This document shows, one piece after another, positions 7,349 to 16,294 of a DNA stretch of 64,000 bases; position 1 is the stretch's first letter, and each line of letters opens with the position of its first letter. The position numbers were made by a program, and so were the translations under genes. The notes beneath the pieces were generated by a model. The model searched no databases, had not been told where the DNA came from, and saw nothing but the letters and a program-made list of their open reading frames with translations. Source of the stretch: Ruminococcus sp. (GTDB taxonomy: Bacteria > Bacillota > Clostridia > Oscillospirales > Acutalibacteraceae); the NCBI GenBank assembly GCA_022510945.1, contig JAFLSK010000001.1:169440-233439 (forward strand), in the 5' to 3' direction.

Positions 7349-8937
7349 TAAGGATAAATAATCTTAAGCTGCCGCTCAATTACGATGACTGTTTTATAAA
7401 GAAACAGATTTGCAAAGAACTACGTCTTGAAGAAAGCAGCATAGAGAAATTTGAGTTGTTCAGGCGTTCTGTTGACGCACGAAAAAAGAATAACGTTCAC
7501 TTTATCGCGACCATTGATGTTTATACAAGCGGAAACGAAAACAAGGTTTTAAGCAGAGCTAAAAGCAAAAATATTTCTTCTGTAAAGCCTTATAAATACG
7601 AAATCCCAAAAGGCAAAAAGTTAAATCAAAGACCGGTTATTGTGGGCTTCGGTCCCGCGGGTATGTTTGCCGGGCTGATTCTCGCCTACAGCGGCGCTTG
7701 TCCTATTATAATTGAGCGCGGTAGAGACTGCGACAGACGTGTTAGAGACGTTGAGAGTTTTATTAAGACAGGTGTACTTGATAGTTCGTCCAATATACAG
7801 TTCGGTGAAGGCGGAGCGGGAACATTCTCTGACGGCAAGTTGACTACAGGCACTAAAGATGTTAGAGCAAGGAATGTACTGCTTGAGTTTGTAAAGCACA
7901 GCGCGCCAGAAGAAATTCTGTATAACGCAAAACCCCATATCGGCACGGATAAGCTGAGAAACGTAGTTAAAAACATTCGTCAGACTATCATTGAACACGG
8001 CGGAGAGGTATGGTTTGAAAGCAAACTCACAGGCTTAAAGGTTCGTGACAACGCAATTATCGGTGCCCAAATTGAATGTGGCGGTAAAACAGAGACTGTT
8101 GAAACGGACAATATTATTCTCGCAATCGGTCACAGTTCGCGTGACACAATGCAAATGCTCTATGAAATGAATATTATTCTAGAGCAAAAACCTTTCTCCG
8201 TAGGCGCAAGAATTGAACATCTCAGAGAAAATATTGACAAAGCTCAATACGGAGATTTTGCGGGCAACGAAAGGCTCGGTGCCGCTCCGTATAAGCTGAA
8301 CACAAGAACATCTGATGGAAGAGGTGTGTACACCTTCTGTATGTGTCCCGGCGGAGAGGTTGTTCCCGCGGCAAGTGAAGAAAAAATGGTTTGTACAAAC
8401 GGTATGAGTGAATTTGCACGGAATAAGACAAACTCTAACGCGGCGCTCTTGGTCGGCGTTAATCCCAATGATTTTGGTAGCGAACACCCGCTCGCGGGCA
8501 TTGAATTCCAGCGAAAAATTGAGCGCAGTGCTTTTGAGAGCGGCGGCGGAGAATATAAGGCTCCCGTACAGCGCGTTGAAGATTTTCTTAAAAAGCGCAA
8601 ATCTACTACATTCGGCGAGGTTATACCGAGTTATGGTCGGAAAACAACATTTACAAAAATGGACGATTTTCTTCCCGACTATGTAACAAACGCGATGCGT
8701 GAGGCTATCGTTAAAATGGACAGGCATCTAAAGGGCTTTGCCTCTCCCGACGCTGTGCTTACAGGAGCAGAAACACGCAGTTCGTCTCCGGTGAGAATAC
8801 TCAGAAACGCAGAAACACTTCAATCTGTCGGCATAAAAGGACTTTACCCATGCGGTGAGGGCGCGGGATACGCCGGCGGAATAGTCTCGGCGGCAGTAGA
8901 CGGAATTAAATGCGCTGAGAAAATACTGACATCATAA
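7345..8937 (+). CDS. FAD-dependent oxidoreductase, COG2509 family
   Basis: A 530-residue protein with an N-terminal domain of about 90 residues, then an FAD-binding Rossmann motif (GFGPAGMFAG, about residues 98-107) with IIERG for ribose binding, and the C-terminal flavin motif GEGAGYAGGIVSAAVDG. This is the uncharacterised COG2509 dehydrogenase family common in Firmicutes. Substrate and acceptor are unknown. It begins within the stop of the preceding flavoprotein gene (ATGA overlap), which suggests a joint role. Transcription ends in a bidirectional terminator shared with the convergent RNase P RNA gene. Confidence 0.9.
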   Translation: MIRINNLKLPLNYDDCFIKKQICKELRLEESSIEKFELFRRSVDARKKNNVHFIATIDVYTSGNENKVLSRAKSKNISSVKPYKYEIPKGKKLNQRPVIVGFGPAGMFAGLILAYSGACPIIIERGRDCDRRVRDVESFIKTGVLDSSSNIQFGEGGAGTFSDGKLTTGTKDVRARNVLLEFVKHSAPEEILYNAKPHIGTDKLRNVVKNIRQTIIEHGGEVWFESKLTGLKVRDNAIIGAQIECGGKTETVETDNIILAIGHSSRDTMQMLYEMNIILEQKPFSVGARIEHLRENIDKAQYGDFAGNERLGAAPYKLNTRTSDGRGVYTFCMCPGGEVVPAASEEKMVCTNGMSEFARNKTNSNAALLVGVNPNDFGSEHPLAGIEFQRKIERSAFESGGGEYKAPVQRVEDFLKKRKSTTFGEVIPSYGRKTTFTKMDDFLPDYVTNAMREAIVKMDRHLKGFASPDAVLTGAETRSSSPVRILRNAETLQSVGIKGLYPCGEGAGYAGGIVSAAVDGIKCAEKILTS

Positions 8938-8939
8938 AG

Positions 8940-8968
8940 AAAAACTCCACCTGTGCGGTGGAGTTTTT
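8940..8968. terminator. Bidirectional intrinsic terminator between COG2509 gene and rnpB
   Basis: A 12-bp stem AAAAACTCCACC / GGTGGAGTTTTT with a TGTGC loop carries T-runs on both strands, serving the plus-strand oxidoreductase operon and the minus-strand RNase P RNA. Confidence 0.9.
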
Positions 8969-8972
8969 CATA

Positions 8973-9317
8973 TTGCGACTAAATCTGTAAGCCGGGTTCT
9001 GTCGTGAACAGTCATCTATCTTGGCACAGCGTTGCCGCTGTGCTCAACGCCACCTCCACGGGATTGCCGAGCAAGCATATTATCCCTCCACGGTGTTGCT
9101 CCAAACAGGGTTTACACGCCCGATACGTCTCCGTATCTGCGGTGAGCTCTTACCTCACCTTTCCACCCTTACCGAAAAATCGGCGGTAATTTTCTGTTGC
9201 ACTATCCCTAAGGTCACCCTCGGCGGCCGTTAGCCGTTGTTATTGCTCTGTGGAGCCCGGACTTTCCTCGGAAAAATTCTTTTCAAAATATTTCCGCGAC
9301 TGTTCAATCTACTCGCG
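8973..9317 (-). ncRNA. rnpB: RNase P RNA component
   Basis: Read on the minus strand, the RNA shows the universal 5' core GAGGAAAGTCCGGGCTCC, the AGTGCAACAGAAA element, the GGTAAGAGCTCACCGC region and the 3' core ACAGAACCCGGCTTA. The two ends pair into helix P1 (GCGAGUAGAUU with GAUUUAGUCGC, one mismatch). The AAACCCTGTTTGGAGCAA element corresponds to the P11-P12 region, suggesting the ancestral type A fold. The RNA is the catalytic part of RNase P, which removes tRNA 5' leaders. The ends are estimated from the promoter and P1, within a few bases. Small open frames inside it are not genes. Confidence 0.96.
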
Positions 9318-9322
9318 CTATT

Positions 9323-9351
9323 ATTTTAATGTAAATATGCGGTTTTGTCAA
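9323..9351 (-). promoter_or_regulatory. Sigma-A promoter of rnpB
   Basis: Perfect TTGACA (9346-9351), 17-bp spacer and TAAAAT (9323-9328) on the minus strand. The predicted start, about 9316-9317, falls at the beginning of helix P1. A strong promoter fits an abundant stable RNA. Confidence 0.85.
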
Positions 9352-9421
9352 ATCACGGTTTCTTGTATATAGGAGATAAAATAAATAATCAATAGAGTAA
9401 GAATTTTGTCGAGGTATTACC

Positions 9422-9450
9422 TTGAATAAATATACCGAAAAGTTTATAAT
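9422..9450 (+). promoter_or_regulatory. Sigma-A promoter of the malic enzyme gene
   Basis: TTGAAT (9422-9427), 17-bp spacer, TATAAT (9445-9450), then AAGGAG at 9468-9473 and the ATG at 9481. It is divergent from the rnpB promoter; the roughly 70 bp between them show no further clear element. Confidence 0.82.
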
Positions 9451-9480
9451 TATGATAGACTATTTATAAGGAGAACTTTT

Positions 9481-10653
9481 ATGGATATCAGACAGGAATC
9501 GCTTAAAAAGCATTATGAATGGGAAGGTAAAATTGAGGTTGTATCAAGAGCACCGCTCAACGATAAAGACGACTTATCTCTCGCCTATACTCCGGGTGTT
9601 GCGGAGCCCTGTATGGAAATTAACAGGGATTACGACAAGAGCTTCGAACTTACTAGACGTAAAAATCTCGTTGCTGTTGTGACGGACGGTACTGCTGTAC
9701 TCGGTCTCGGAGATATTGGTCCTGAGGCAGGTATGCCCGTAATGGAAGGTAAATGCTGCTTATTCAAGGAATTCGGCGATGTTGACGCGTTTCCTATTTG
9801 CGTGAGGAGTAAGGATGTTGACGAAATCGCAAAGACCGTTTATTTAATAAGCGGCAGCTTCGGCGGCATTAACCTTGAGGACATTGCTGCTCCGAGATGT
9901 TTCGAGATAGAGAGAAAACTCAAAGAAATGTGTGATATTCCTATCTTCCACGACGATCAGCACGGAACGGCTGTTATCGTAGCGGCCGCACTTATGAACG
10001 CTTTGAAGTTAGTAGACAAAAAAATCGGTGATATTAAGGTTGTAATCAGCGGCGCGGGCTCGGCAGGTATTGCGATTGCAAAGCATATTATGAATATTGG
10101 GGTTAAGAATATTATCCTTGTAAACAGCAAGGGTATTGTATGCGAGGGTATGGACACACTCAACTCCGAGCAGGCGTATATGGCGACTATCACAAACAGA
10201 GAGCACAAAATGGGTACTCTCGCTGACGCTATGGAAGGCGCGGACGTATTCCTCGGCGTATCTGCTCCGGGTATTGTTACAAAGGAAATGGTTGCGTCTA
10301 TGGCTGACAGCCCGATTGTTTTTGCTATGGCTAATCCTACTCCCGAGATTATGCCTGATTTAGCAAAAGAGGCAGGCGCAGTGGTCGTTGGTACAGGACG
10401 TTCGGACTTCCCGAATCAGATTAACAATGTACTCTGTTTCCCCGGTATTTTCAGAGGTGCTTTGGATTGCAGAGCAAGCGAGATTAACGAGGAAATGAAG
10501 GTTGCGGCATCGTACGCAATTGCAGAGCTTGTAACAGAAGATAAACTTACTCCCGACTATATCATTCCCGACGCTACAGATAAGCGCGTTGGCAAGGCTG
10601 TAGCAAAGGCTGTTGTTGAGGCGGCTAAAAAAACAGGCGTTGCGAGAATTTAA
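9481..10653 (+). CDS. Malic enzyme (NAD(P)-dependent malate dehydrogenase, decarboxylating)
   Basis: A 390-residue short-form bacterial malic enzyme, which converts malate to pyruvate and CO2 while reducing NAD+ or NADP+. Seen: [11 protein letters not shown] near residue 34, the metal and malate site [13 protein letters not shown], the signature [13 protein letters not shown] near residue 155, and the nucleotide motif [10 protein letters not shown] near residue 190. The phosphotransacetylase domain of the long MaeB form is absent. Coenzyme preference cannot be decided from the motifs. It is a single-gene unit with a strong promoter and SD and ends in a terminator shared with the convergent operon. 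It links C4 acids to pyruvate in a fermentative metabolism. Confidence 0.95.
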   Translation: MDIRQESLKKHYEWEGKIEVVSRAPLNDKDDLSLAYTPGVAEPCMEINRDYDKSFELTRRKNLVAVVTDGTAVLGLGDIGPEAGMPVMEGKCCLFKEFGDVDAFPICVRSKDVDEIAKTVYLISGSFGGINLEDIAAPRCFEIERKLKEMCDIPIFHDDQHGTAVIVAAALMNALKLVDKKIGDIKVVISGAGSAGIAIAKHIMNIGVKNIILVNSKGIVCEGMDTLNSEQAYMATITNREHKMGTLADAMEGADVFLGVSAPGIVTKEMVASMADSPIVFAMANPTPEIMPDLAKEAGAVVVGTGRSDFPNQINNVLCFPGIFRGALDCRASEINEEMKVAASYAIAELVTEDKLTPDYIIPDATDKRVGKAVAKAVVEAAKKTGVARI

Positions 10654-10675
10654 AATAATAGTACATATAAAATTA

Positions 10676-10700
10676 ACGGTCAGCTCAGCTGACCGTTTTC
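10676..10700. terminator. Shared terminator between malic enzyme and the murD operon
   Basis: A near-perfect palindrome ACGGTCAGCT-C-AGCTGACCGT (10676-10696) is followed by TTTC on the plus strand, ending the malic enzyme transcript. It includes the stop codon of the convergent lyase gene; its T-run is weaker in that direction. Confidence 0.8.
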
Positions 10701-11954
10701 TTTATTATAAATTTCATTCGCCGCAAGCATAACGCCAAGCTTTCCTGAGTGGAAGTTGAGACTTCCTTGCATCCATACTGCATAAGGCTCGCGAAGCGGA
10801 GCATCGGCTGAAAGTTCAATTGACGAGCCGAGTGTGAATGCACCTGCCGCCATAATTACTTTATCCTCATATCCGGGCATATCGTCGGGATACGGAGTTA
10901 CAAAGCTGTCTACAGCAGACGCGTGTTGAATACCGACACAGAAATGCTCGAGTTTTTCGGGAGTTCCAAGCATAATAAGCTGGATAATATCTCCCCTATC
11001 CTCGTTGTAGCTTGGACTTACTTCATAACCAAGCACACTGAAAAGAGCAGATGCAAAAACTGCCGTTTTAAGAGCCTCACCCGTCGCGTGAGGCGCATGG
11101 TAAGCGCCGAGGAAGAGTTCGCGATTCTGGTTAAGCGTTGCACCGAGCTCCTTTCCCGTTCCGGGTGTTGTAAGACGGTAAGAACACATTTCAACCAAAT
11201 CTTTTCTGCCTGCTATGTAGCCGCCGGTCGGGGCAATTCCACCACCCGGGTTTTTGATAAGTGAGCCCGCCATAAGGTCTACGCCTACAGAAAGCGGCTG
11301 CTGTTTTTCAACAAACTCACCGTAGCAGTTATCGAGCATAATTATAACATCTTTATTGATTTCGCGCACAGTTCTTACGATTTTTTCAATATCCTTACAG
11401 GTAAGCGTTGGACGAGTCGAATATCCGCGTGAACGCTGGATATAGACCATTTTATAGCTATCGTTAAGAGTGGATTTTATTGCGTCGTAATCAACTGTTC
11501 CGTCAGCTTTCAGGTCAATTTCTTCGTAAATAACTCCGAAATCCTTGAGGCTGCCGGGGTAATTACCTTCTATTCCGATTGCGCTTCTCAGTGTATCGTA
11601 TGGAGTACCGGTAACGCAAAGAATTTTGTCGTTTGGCCTAAGAACACCGAATAGAGCAACAGTAAGAGCGTGGGTTCCGCTTACGAAGTTGTGGCGCACG
11701 AGTGCGTCCTCAGCATCAAAAACATATGCAAAAACCTCGTCGAGAGCGTCTCTGCCCCTGTCGCCGTAGCCGTAGCCCGTGGAGCCTACAAAGTGACTTT
11801 CGGAAACCTGAGCATTCTGAAACGCCTTTATCATTTTTTGCTGGTTATATTCCTGAATCTCGTCAATTTCAGCTAATTTTTCACGACAAAGCTCCATAGC
11901 CTTGTCAGCGGCTGAGTATATTTCCTCGGAAATATTGAAAAATTTATTATTCAT
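10680..11954 (-). CDS. Methionine gamma-lyase family PLP protein (PF06838, 'aluminium resistance protein')
   Basis: A 424-residue fold-type I PLP enzyme of the PF06838/COG4100 family. Seen: the substrate-loop STGYGYGDRGRD, the aspartate in IIMLDNCYGEF that should hold the pyridine nitrogen, and the likely Schiff-base lysine in GSLIKNPGGG near residue 234. The family is named after methionine gamma-lyase similarity and an aluminium resistance locus, but its reaction is unproven; a C-S lyase or related elimination is inference. It is the last gene of the murD-M42-M42-GNAT operon, 12 bp after the acetyltransferase gene, with an AGGATTG ribosome site. Confidence 0.9.
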   Translation of the reverse strand: MNNKFFNISEEIYSAADKAMELCREKLAEIDEIQEYNQQKMIKAFQNAQVSESHFVGSTGYGYGDRGRDALDEVFAYVFDAEDALVRHNFVSGTHALTVALFGVLRPNDKILCVTGTPYDTLRSAIGIEGNYPGSLKDFGVIYEEIDLKADGTVDYDAIKSTLNDSYKMVYIQRSRGYSTRPTLTCKDIEKIVRTVREINKDVIIMLDNCYGEFVEKQQPLSVGVDLMAGSLIKNPGGGIAPTGGYIAGRKDLVEMCSYRLTTPGTGKELGATLNQNRELFLGAYHAPHATGEALKTAVFASALFSVLGYEVSPSYNEDRGDIIQLIMLGTPEKLEHFCVGIQHASAVDSFVTPYPDDMPGYEDKVIMAAGAFTLGSSIELSADAPLREPYAVWMQGSLNFHSGKLGVMLAANEIYNKENGQLS

Positions 11955-11966
11955 TTAATCAATCCT

Positions 11967-12725
11967 TTATGAATATTCCGCCCACGTTCCGAAGTGCTCA
12001 AAACCAAGCTTGTTATAAAAATCAATATTTTCATCGGGAGCACGGTGTAAAAATACACTTTTACCCTCGTTTACAAGCACGTTATTTATGTACTTGATTA
12101 AAAATGTGCCGAAGCCGCTGTTTCGGTAGTCAGGGTCTGTGGCGAGGGCTCCCAAAACTGCGCTGTCGTCCGACTCAGCCAAGGTCATAATGCACGAAAT
12201 AAATGTTAGTTTTTCTTTTATCCCGTATATACGCAATGTATTTTTACTAAGTCTGTGCGAGACGTCGAGAGCAAAGCTTTCAAAACTCGGCACAGCAAAA
12301 TTTTTAGAAGCACACTTACTGATTACAGAATAAACCTCTTTTACCGTGGGTTCGTTGACGGTAAAAGAACGCTCGTTTTCCATAACAACGCTGCTTTTCA
12401 GTATAGGTCCTGTAATTTTGTCAAGTCCTATACAAAGCTTATACTTTCCGTCAGCTATAATCGAAGCAGCTCCCGATACTCGCATAAACGCCGAAAGCTC
12501 ATCTATATCAGCATAATCGGTTATTTGCAGTATAAATGCAGTCTCAAGCCTTGCAATCAACGCGGTAGGGTTACCATCAATAAGCTGTGCCCAGAAATCA
12601 ACGAACGGAAGATTATAGTCATAGGTATTATAGAGAGACTTTATACGGCAACCGAAGGGATTACCTACTGCGAGTGCATTTATGTGACTTTCAACATTAA
12701 AGTCATTATCGGCAATTTTTATCAT
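11967..12725 (-). CDS. GNAT family N-acetyltransferase
   Basis: A 252-residue protein whose C-terminal third carries the GNAT acetyl-CoA motif: LGALATDPDYRNSGFGTFLIKYINN (motif A with a variant R/Q-x-x-G-x-G/A, here RNSGFG) followed by a motif B-like FYNKLGFEHFG. The N-terminal half is not assignable and may be a second, degenerate GNAT-like fold. The acyl acceptor is unknown. It overlaps the upstream peptidase gene by ATGA and so is translationally coupled to it, which suggests but does not prove that it acts on amino acids or peptides released by the two aminopeptidases. Confidence 0.85.
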   Translation of the reverse strand: MIKIADNDFNVESHINALAVGNPFGCRIKSLYNTYDYNLPFVDFWAQLIDGNPTALIARLETAFILQITDYADIDELSAFMRVSGAASIIADGKYKLCIGLDKITGPILKSSVVMENERSFTVNEPTVKEVYSVISKCASKNFAVPSFESFALDVSHRLSKNTLRIYGIKEKLTFISCIMTLAESDDSAVLGALATDPDYRNSGFGTFLIKYINNVLVNEGKSVFLHRAPDENIDFYNKLGFEHFGTWAEYS

Positions 12726-13747
12726 ACGTTACCACCTGCAATTTCATTTGCAAGAAGTTTTGTGAGATTGTAGACATGGTCGATGTCTGAATTTGCAATC
12801 AGCGAAATTTGCGCGTGCAGATATCGGCACGGAAGAGAAATCGCGAGAGTGCGTACTCCGCCCCGCGAATTGTGGATAACACCCGCGTCATTACCGCCTG
12901 CGACAGTGCGCTTGAACTGTAGCTTTATACCGTTTTCCTGCGCAAGCTGCTGAGCATTTCTGATAAGACCCTTGTCGTAAATCGTACGCTTGTCCATATA
13001 GCTGATAACTGCGCCGTCTGCGACGTTACAGCACTGCTTTGTGTTCGCAACATCGGGCACATCGGCCGCAGTGGTGGACTCAAGAACGATTGAAAAATCA
13101 GGATTCACGGTATAAGATGCTGTTTTTGCACCGTTAAGACCCGTTTCCTCCTGTACGACAAACGCAAAATACATATCATAGTCAAGTTCTGACTTAAGCA
13201 TTTCTATCATCATAAAGCAACCGGCGCGGTCATCTATCGCCTTGGAACAAATAGTATGTCCGTTGTCTTCATAGAGTGACTCGAAGGTTATGCTATCGCC
13301 GAGGCTTACTACGGACTGAGCCTGTTCTTTGCTGTCTGCGCCGATGTCGATATACATATCTGAATATGCGGGTATTTTTTTGCTTTCGTCCGAAGAGCAA
13401 AGGTGCACGGGCATAGTGCCGATAACACCGAAGGTTTTGTTATTTATAAGCACTGTTCTGCCTAAAAGAACGCGCCTGTCGATTCCGCCTACTTCGTCAA
13501 ATTTAATTAATCCGTCAGAGGTAATGTCGGTCACGATAAAGCCAACCTCGTCCATATGAGCAGAAATCATAAGCTTGTTTACAGGCGTATTCTTGCCTTT
13601 TTTAAACGCAATAATATTGCCGAGGTTATCGGTATAAAACTCTGTAGCGTGATTTTTAATTTCGTTTATGATTATGTCTCTGACGTTGTCTTCGTCACCT
13701 GAGATACCGTTTGCGGTGCAGAGTTGTCTTAGTAATTCTAAGTTCAT
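12722..13747 (-). CDS. M42 family metallopeptidase (aminopeptidase), copy 2
   Basis: A 341-residue di-metal aminopeptidase of the glutamyl-aminopeptidase/TET type. Seen: metal ligands H64 and D66 in SAHMDEVGF, bridging D172 in DDRAG, catalytic and metal glutamates E200-E201 in QEETGLNGA, and the late histidine in SLPCRYLHAQ. All key residues are present. M42 enzymes form cytosolic dodecamers that trim N-terminal residues from peptides. The ATG at 13747 is preferred to the GTG at 13759 because GGAGGTG lies nine bases before it. It lies directly behind a diverged paralogue and overlaps the GNAT gene. Confidence 0.93.
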   Translation of the reverse strand: MNLELLRQLCTANGISGDEDNVRDIIINEIKNHATEFYTDNLGNIIAFKKGKNTPVNKLMISAHMDEVGFIVTDITSDGLIKFDEVGGIDRRVLLGRTVLINNKTFGVIGTMPVHLCSSDESKKIPAYSDMYIDIGADSKEQAQSVVSLGDSITFESLYEDNGHTICSKAIDDRAGCFMMIEMLKSELDYDMYFAFVVQEETGLNGAKTASYTVNPDFSIVLESTTAADVPDVANTKQCCNVADGAVISYMDKRTIYDKGLIRNAQQLAQENGIKLQFKRTVAGGNDAGVIHNSRGGVRTLAISLPCRYLHAQISLIANSDIDHVYNLTKLLANEIAGGNV

Positions 13748-13751
13748 AATA

Positions 13752-14774
13752 TCAAACACCTCCGCTGATTATATAATCGGATATAAGACGAGCCGCGTCA
13801 TTAATATCGCTGAGATCAACGATTTCCGCCTGAGTGTGCATATTGCGCTCGGGGATTGAGACAACTGCAGTTTTAACTCCCGATTTGGTTACTGCAATAT
13901 GGTCAGCGTTAGTACCCGTTCTTCCGTTACATACTTCGATTTGATAGCTTACGCCAGACTGTTCGCAGAGCTCCTTGAACTTATTAAACATAGGCTTATT
14001 AAGGTTTGGCGAGGTGCAAAGCATAGGTCCTTTACCAAGAGCAATGTTTGAATATTGTCCACTTACGCCCGGCTGAGCGGCAAAGCTGACGTCTACGCTG
14101 ATACATTCGTCGGGTTCCACATAAAATGCCTTAGTCTTAGCACCTGTAGCGAAAGTCTCCTCCTGACAAGAAAGAAGCACAACAACCTTGTAATTTAATT
14201 CTTTTTTAGAAATACACTCACAAACCTTCAATAAGGTCGCAACACCGGCGCGGTTATCAAGTGCTGCGGCTGTTATGCGATTACCTAACAATTGTTTAGG
14301 TTCGGCATAGAAGGTTATAGTGTCGCCGACACTCACAAACTCATTTACCCTATCCGCAGGTAGACCGAGGTCAATGATAACCTTATCAATTTCGGGGGCT
14401 TTGTCCTCGTTACCGTCAGAAAGATGCGGCGGCATACAGCAGACAACTCCGCTTATATCCTCTTTACCGTGCACAATAACAGGAGCGTCAAGCACTGTGC
14501 GCAGGTCAACTCCGCCGCACTTATCGACACGCAGAAAGCCGTCGTCGGTAATCTCGGTCACGATAAAACCAATCTGATCAATGTGAGCGTCGAGGAGAAT
14601 AGTTTTCTCTGCGTTTTTATTGCCGAGGGTGGCGATAACGTTGTTGTTATAGTCAGTTTGAACTTCTGCATACTTTGCAAGATAATCTTCACAGAATTTT
14701 GAAACTGATTTTTCACTGCCGGATACTCCGCTAAGACGGCAGAGATTGAATAATAAATCTTTTATTTCGTTCAT
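13752..14774 (-). CDS. M42 family metallopeptidase (aminopeptidase), copy 1
   Basis: A 340-residue M42 peptidase. Metal ligands H64 and D66 (LDAHIDQIGF), D173 (LDNRAG), E205-E206 (SCQEETFATGAK) and the late histidine (IPERNMHTQ) are all present, so it should be active. It is clearly diverged from its downstream neighbour: the segment after the catalytic glutamates reads FATGAK rather than the usual G-x-x-GA, which suggests a different substrate pocket. It follows murD by 8 bp and precedes the second copy by 4 bp. Two different M42 subunits encoded together could form mixed or separate TET-like complexes (inference). Confidence 0.92.
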   Translation of the reverse strand: MNEIKDLLFNLCRLSGVSGSEKSVSKFCEDYLAKYAEVQTDYNNNVIATLGNKNAEKTILLDAHIDQIGFIVTEITDDGFLRVDKCGGVDLRTVLDAPVIVHGKEDISGVVCCMPPHLSDGNEDKAPEIDKVIIDLGLPADRVNEFVSVGDTITFYAEPKQLLGNRITAAALDNRAGVATLLKVCECISKKELNYKVVVLLSCQEETFATGAKTKAFYVEPDECISVDVSFAAQPGVSGQYSNIALGKGPMLCTSPNLNKPMFNKFKELCEQSGVSYQIEVCNGRTGTNADHIAVTKSGVKTAVVSIPERNMHTQAEIVDLSDINDAARLISDYIISGGV

Positions 14775-14782
14775 ATTTATCC

Positions 14783-16171
14783 TTATTTTAAATTATTTAC
14801 TATTTCCTTGAAGTGATTTCCGCGTTCTGCAAAATTTTTATAAAGTCCAAAGCTTGCACTTGCGGGTGAGAGCGAAACCCTATCGCCCGCTACAGCGTTC
14901 TTGCGCGCTGCGGCTACGGCTTCTTCCATATTATCGACGTTGATTATAACGGGGTTGTTCTCGCAGTAGTTAGAGGAATTTTTAACTGCCTTTTCGATTT
15001 TCGGCGCGGTATCACCCATAAGAATCAGGACTTTAACCTTGTCGCAAATCACGGGGCCGAGCGGCTCGTACGGGATATGCTTATCATATCCGCCCGCTAT
15101 TATAATAATCTTCTCGTCATAGAGTGAAAGCGTTCCCATTGCTGTTCTCGTCGGACTCGATGCGATTGAGTCGTTAAAATACTCGACTCCGTCGAGCTTT
15201 CGTACAAACTCAGCGCGATGCTCCACTCCTGCGAAAGTTTTTGCAACGTCCGCGATAGTTTCTACGTCGACTATTCCCCATACCGCAGAGATAGCGGCGA
15301 GATAATTTTCGACGTTGTGCATACCGGGGATTCGGATATCATTAATATCGAGCACCTCGGTTTTCGCTCCGTAATCGTTATATACTATGGTTGAGCCGTC
15401 GAGGTATGCGCCGTTTTCAACCGTATTGCGGCGTGAAAACTTCGTAAGTTTACCTCTTACATAAGGCGTAAAGCTGTCGGAAATCTCGTTATCAAGGTTC
15501 AGAACCGCCTTTGAAAACGCGTCCTGATGAAGTATAATATTCTTCTTTGAATCAACATACTCGTCCATATCCTTATGTATGTCGAGGTGATTGGGCGCAA
15601 GATTAGTCACGACCGCAATATCGGGGCTTTTGCGCATTGAGATAAGCTGGAAGCTTGAAAGCTCTACAACTGCGTAGTCGTCGCTGTTGATTTCCTCGAT
15701 AATCGGAAGAAGAGGTATGCCGATATTGCCGCCAAGGTGGACAGTTTTGCCCGCTGCCTTTAAAAGTTCAGAGATAATCGTGGTTGTCGTAGTCTTGCCG
15801 TCCGAGCCGGTAACTGCTACTATTTTGCAAGGACATAAATCGAAGAAAACTTCCATCTCAGATGTCACTACAACTCCCTTTTGCTTTAGAGCCTCAAGCT
15901 CCGGACGGTAAAAGGGAGTTCCTGGACTTCTGAACAAAATATCCGTGTCGATATTTTCGAGATAATCGTCACCGAGTATAAGTTTTGCTCCCGCCTTTTC
16001 TGCGCGAACGGCATTCTCGCCAAGTGCGTCATAAGACTGACGGTCGCAAGCTGAAACAACAGCGCCCTTTTTTGCAAACATTTCAATCAAAGGAAGGTTA
16101 CTCGTACCGATTCCGACAAAACAAACCTTTTTACCTTTTACATTCTCAAAAAACCTATCTATTTTATTCAC
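14783..16171 (-). CDS. murD: UDP-N-acetylmuramoylalanine--D-glutamate ligase
   Basis: A 462-residue Mur ligase that adds D-glutamate to UDP-MurNAc-L-alanine in the cytoplasm. Seen: the N-terminal Rossmann-like UDP-binding domain (VCFVGIGTSNLP), the ATP-binding loop GSDGKTTTT at residues 122-130, NLAPNHLDIH and the C-terminal SPASASFGLYKNF region. The start is GTG at 16171, behind AAGGAG. It is outside the usual mra/dcw cell-wall cluster and instead heads an operon of two M42 aminopeptidases, a GNAT enzyme and a PLP lyase. A consensus promoter lies just upstream, divergent from the MocR gene. Confidence 0.96.
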   Translation of the reverse strand: MNKIDRFFENVKGKKVCFVGIGTSNLPLIEMFAKKGAVVSACDRQSYDALGENAVRAEKAGAKLILGDDYLENIDTDILFRSPGTPFYRPELEALKQKGVVVTSEMEVFFDLCPCKIVAVTGSDGKTTTTTIISELLKAAGKTVHLGGNIGIPLLPIIEEINSDDYAVVELSSFQLISMRKSPDIAVVTNLAPNHLDIHKDMDEYVDSKKNIILHQDAFSKAVLNLDNEISDSFTPYVRGKLTKFSRRNTVENGAYLDGSTIVYNDYGAKTEVLDINDIRIPGMHNVENYLAAISAVWGIVDVETIADVAKTFAGVEHRAEFVRKLDGVEYFNDSIASSPTRTAMGTLSLYDEKIIIIAGGYDKHIPYEPLGPVICDKVKVLILMGDTAPKIEKAVKNSSNYCENNPVIINVDNMEEAVAAARKNAVAGDRVSLSPASASFGLYKNFAERGNHFKEIVNNLK

Positions 16172-16206
16172 AGGAACATCTCCTTACAAATTGTTTACGA
16201 CTTTTT

Positions 16207-16235
16207 ATTATACTTAAAAATTAATTAAATATCAA
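16207..16235 (-). promoter_or_regulatory. Sigma-A promoter of the murD operon
   Basis: TTGATA (16230-16235), 17-bp spacer and TATAAT (16207-16212) on the minus strand, about 35 bp before the GTG start of murD. Confidence 0.8.
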
Positions 16236-16294
16236 CCTTTTATTACGCTTTAAAATATGTTAGAATAGTGAAAAGCTATTTATGGGGTGTTTTT

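Noticed and set aside
9004-9233. Two short plus-strand reading frames
   Set aside because: They lie wholly inside RNase P RNA, have no SD, and encode low-plausibility peptides.
12255-12773. A 172-codon plus-strand frame across the GNAT and M42 genes
   Set aside because: No SD, and both genes on the opposite strand have clear motifs; it is a shadow.
16231-16266. TAGAAT as a -10 box for the MocR gene
   Set aside because: The sequence 17 bp upstream (TTTTAT) is not a credible -35; the MocR promoter remains unassigned.
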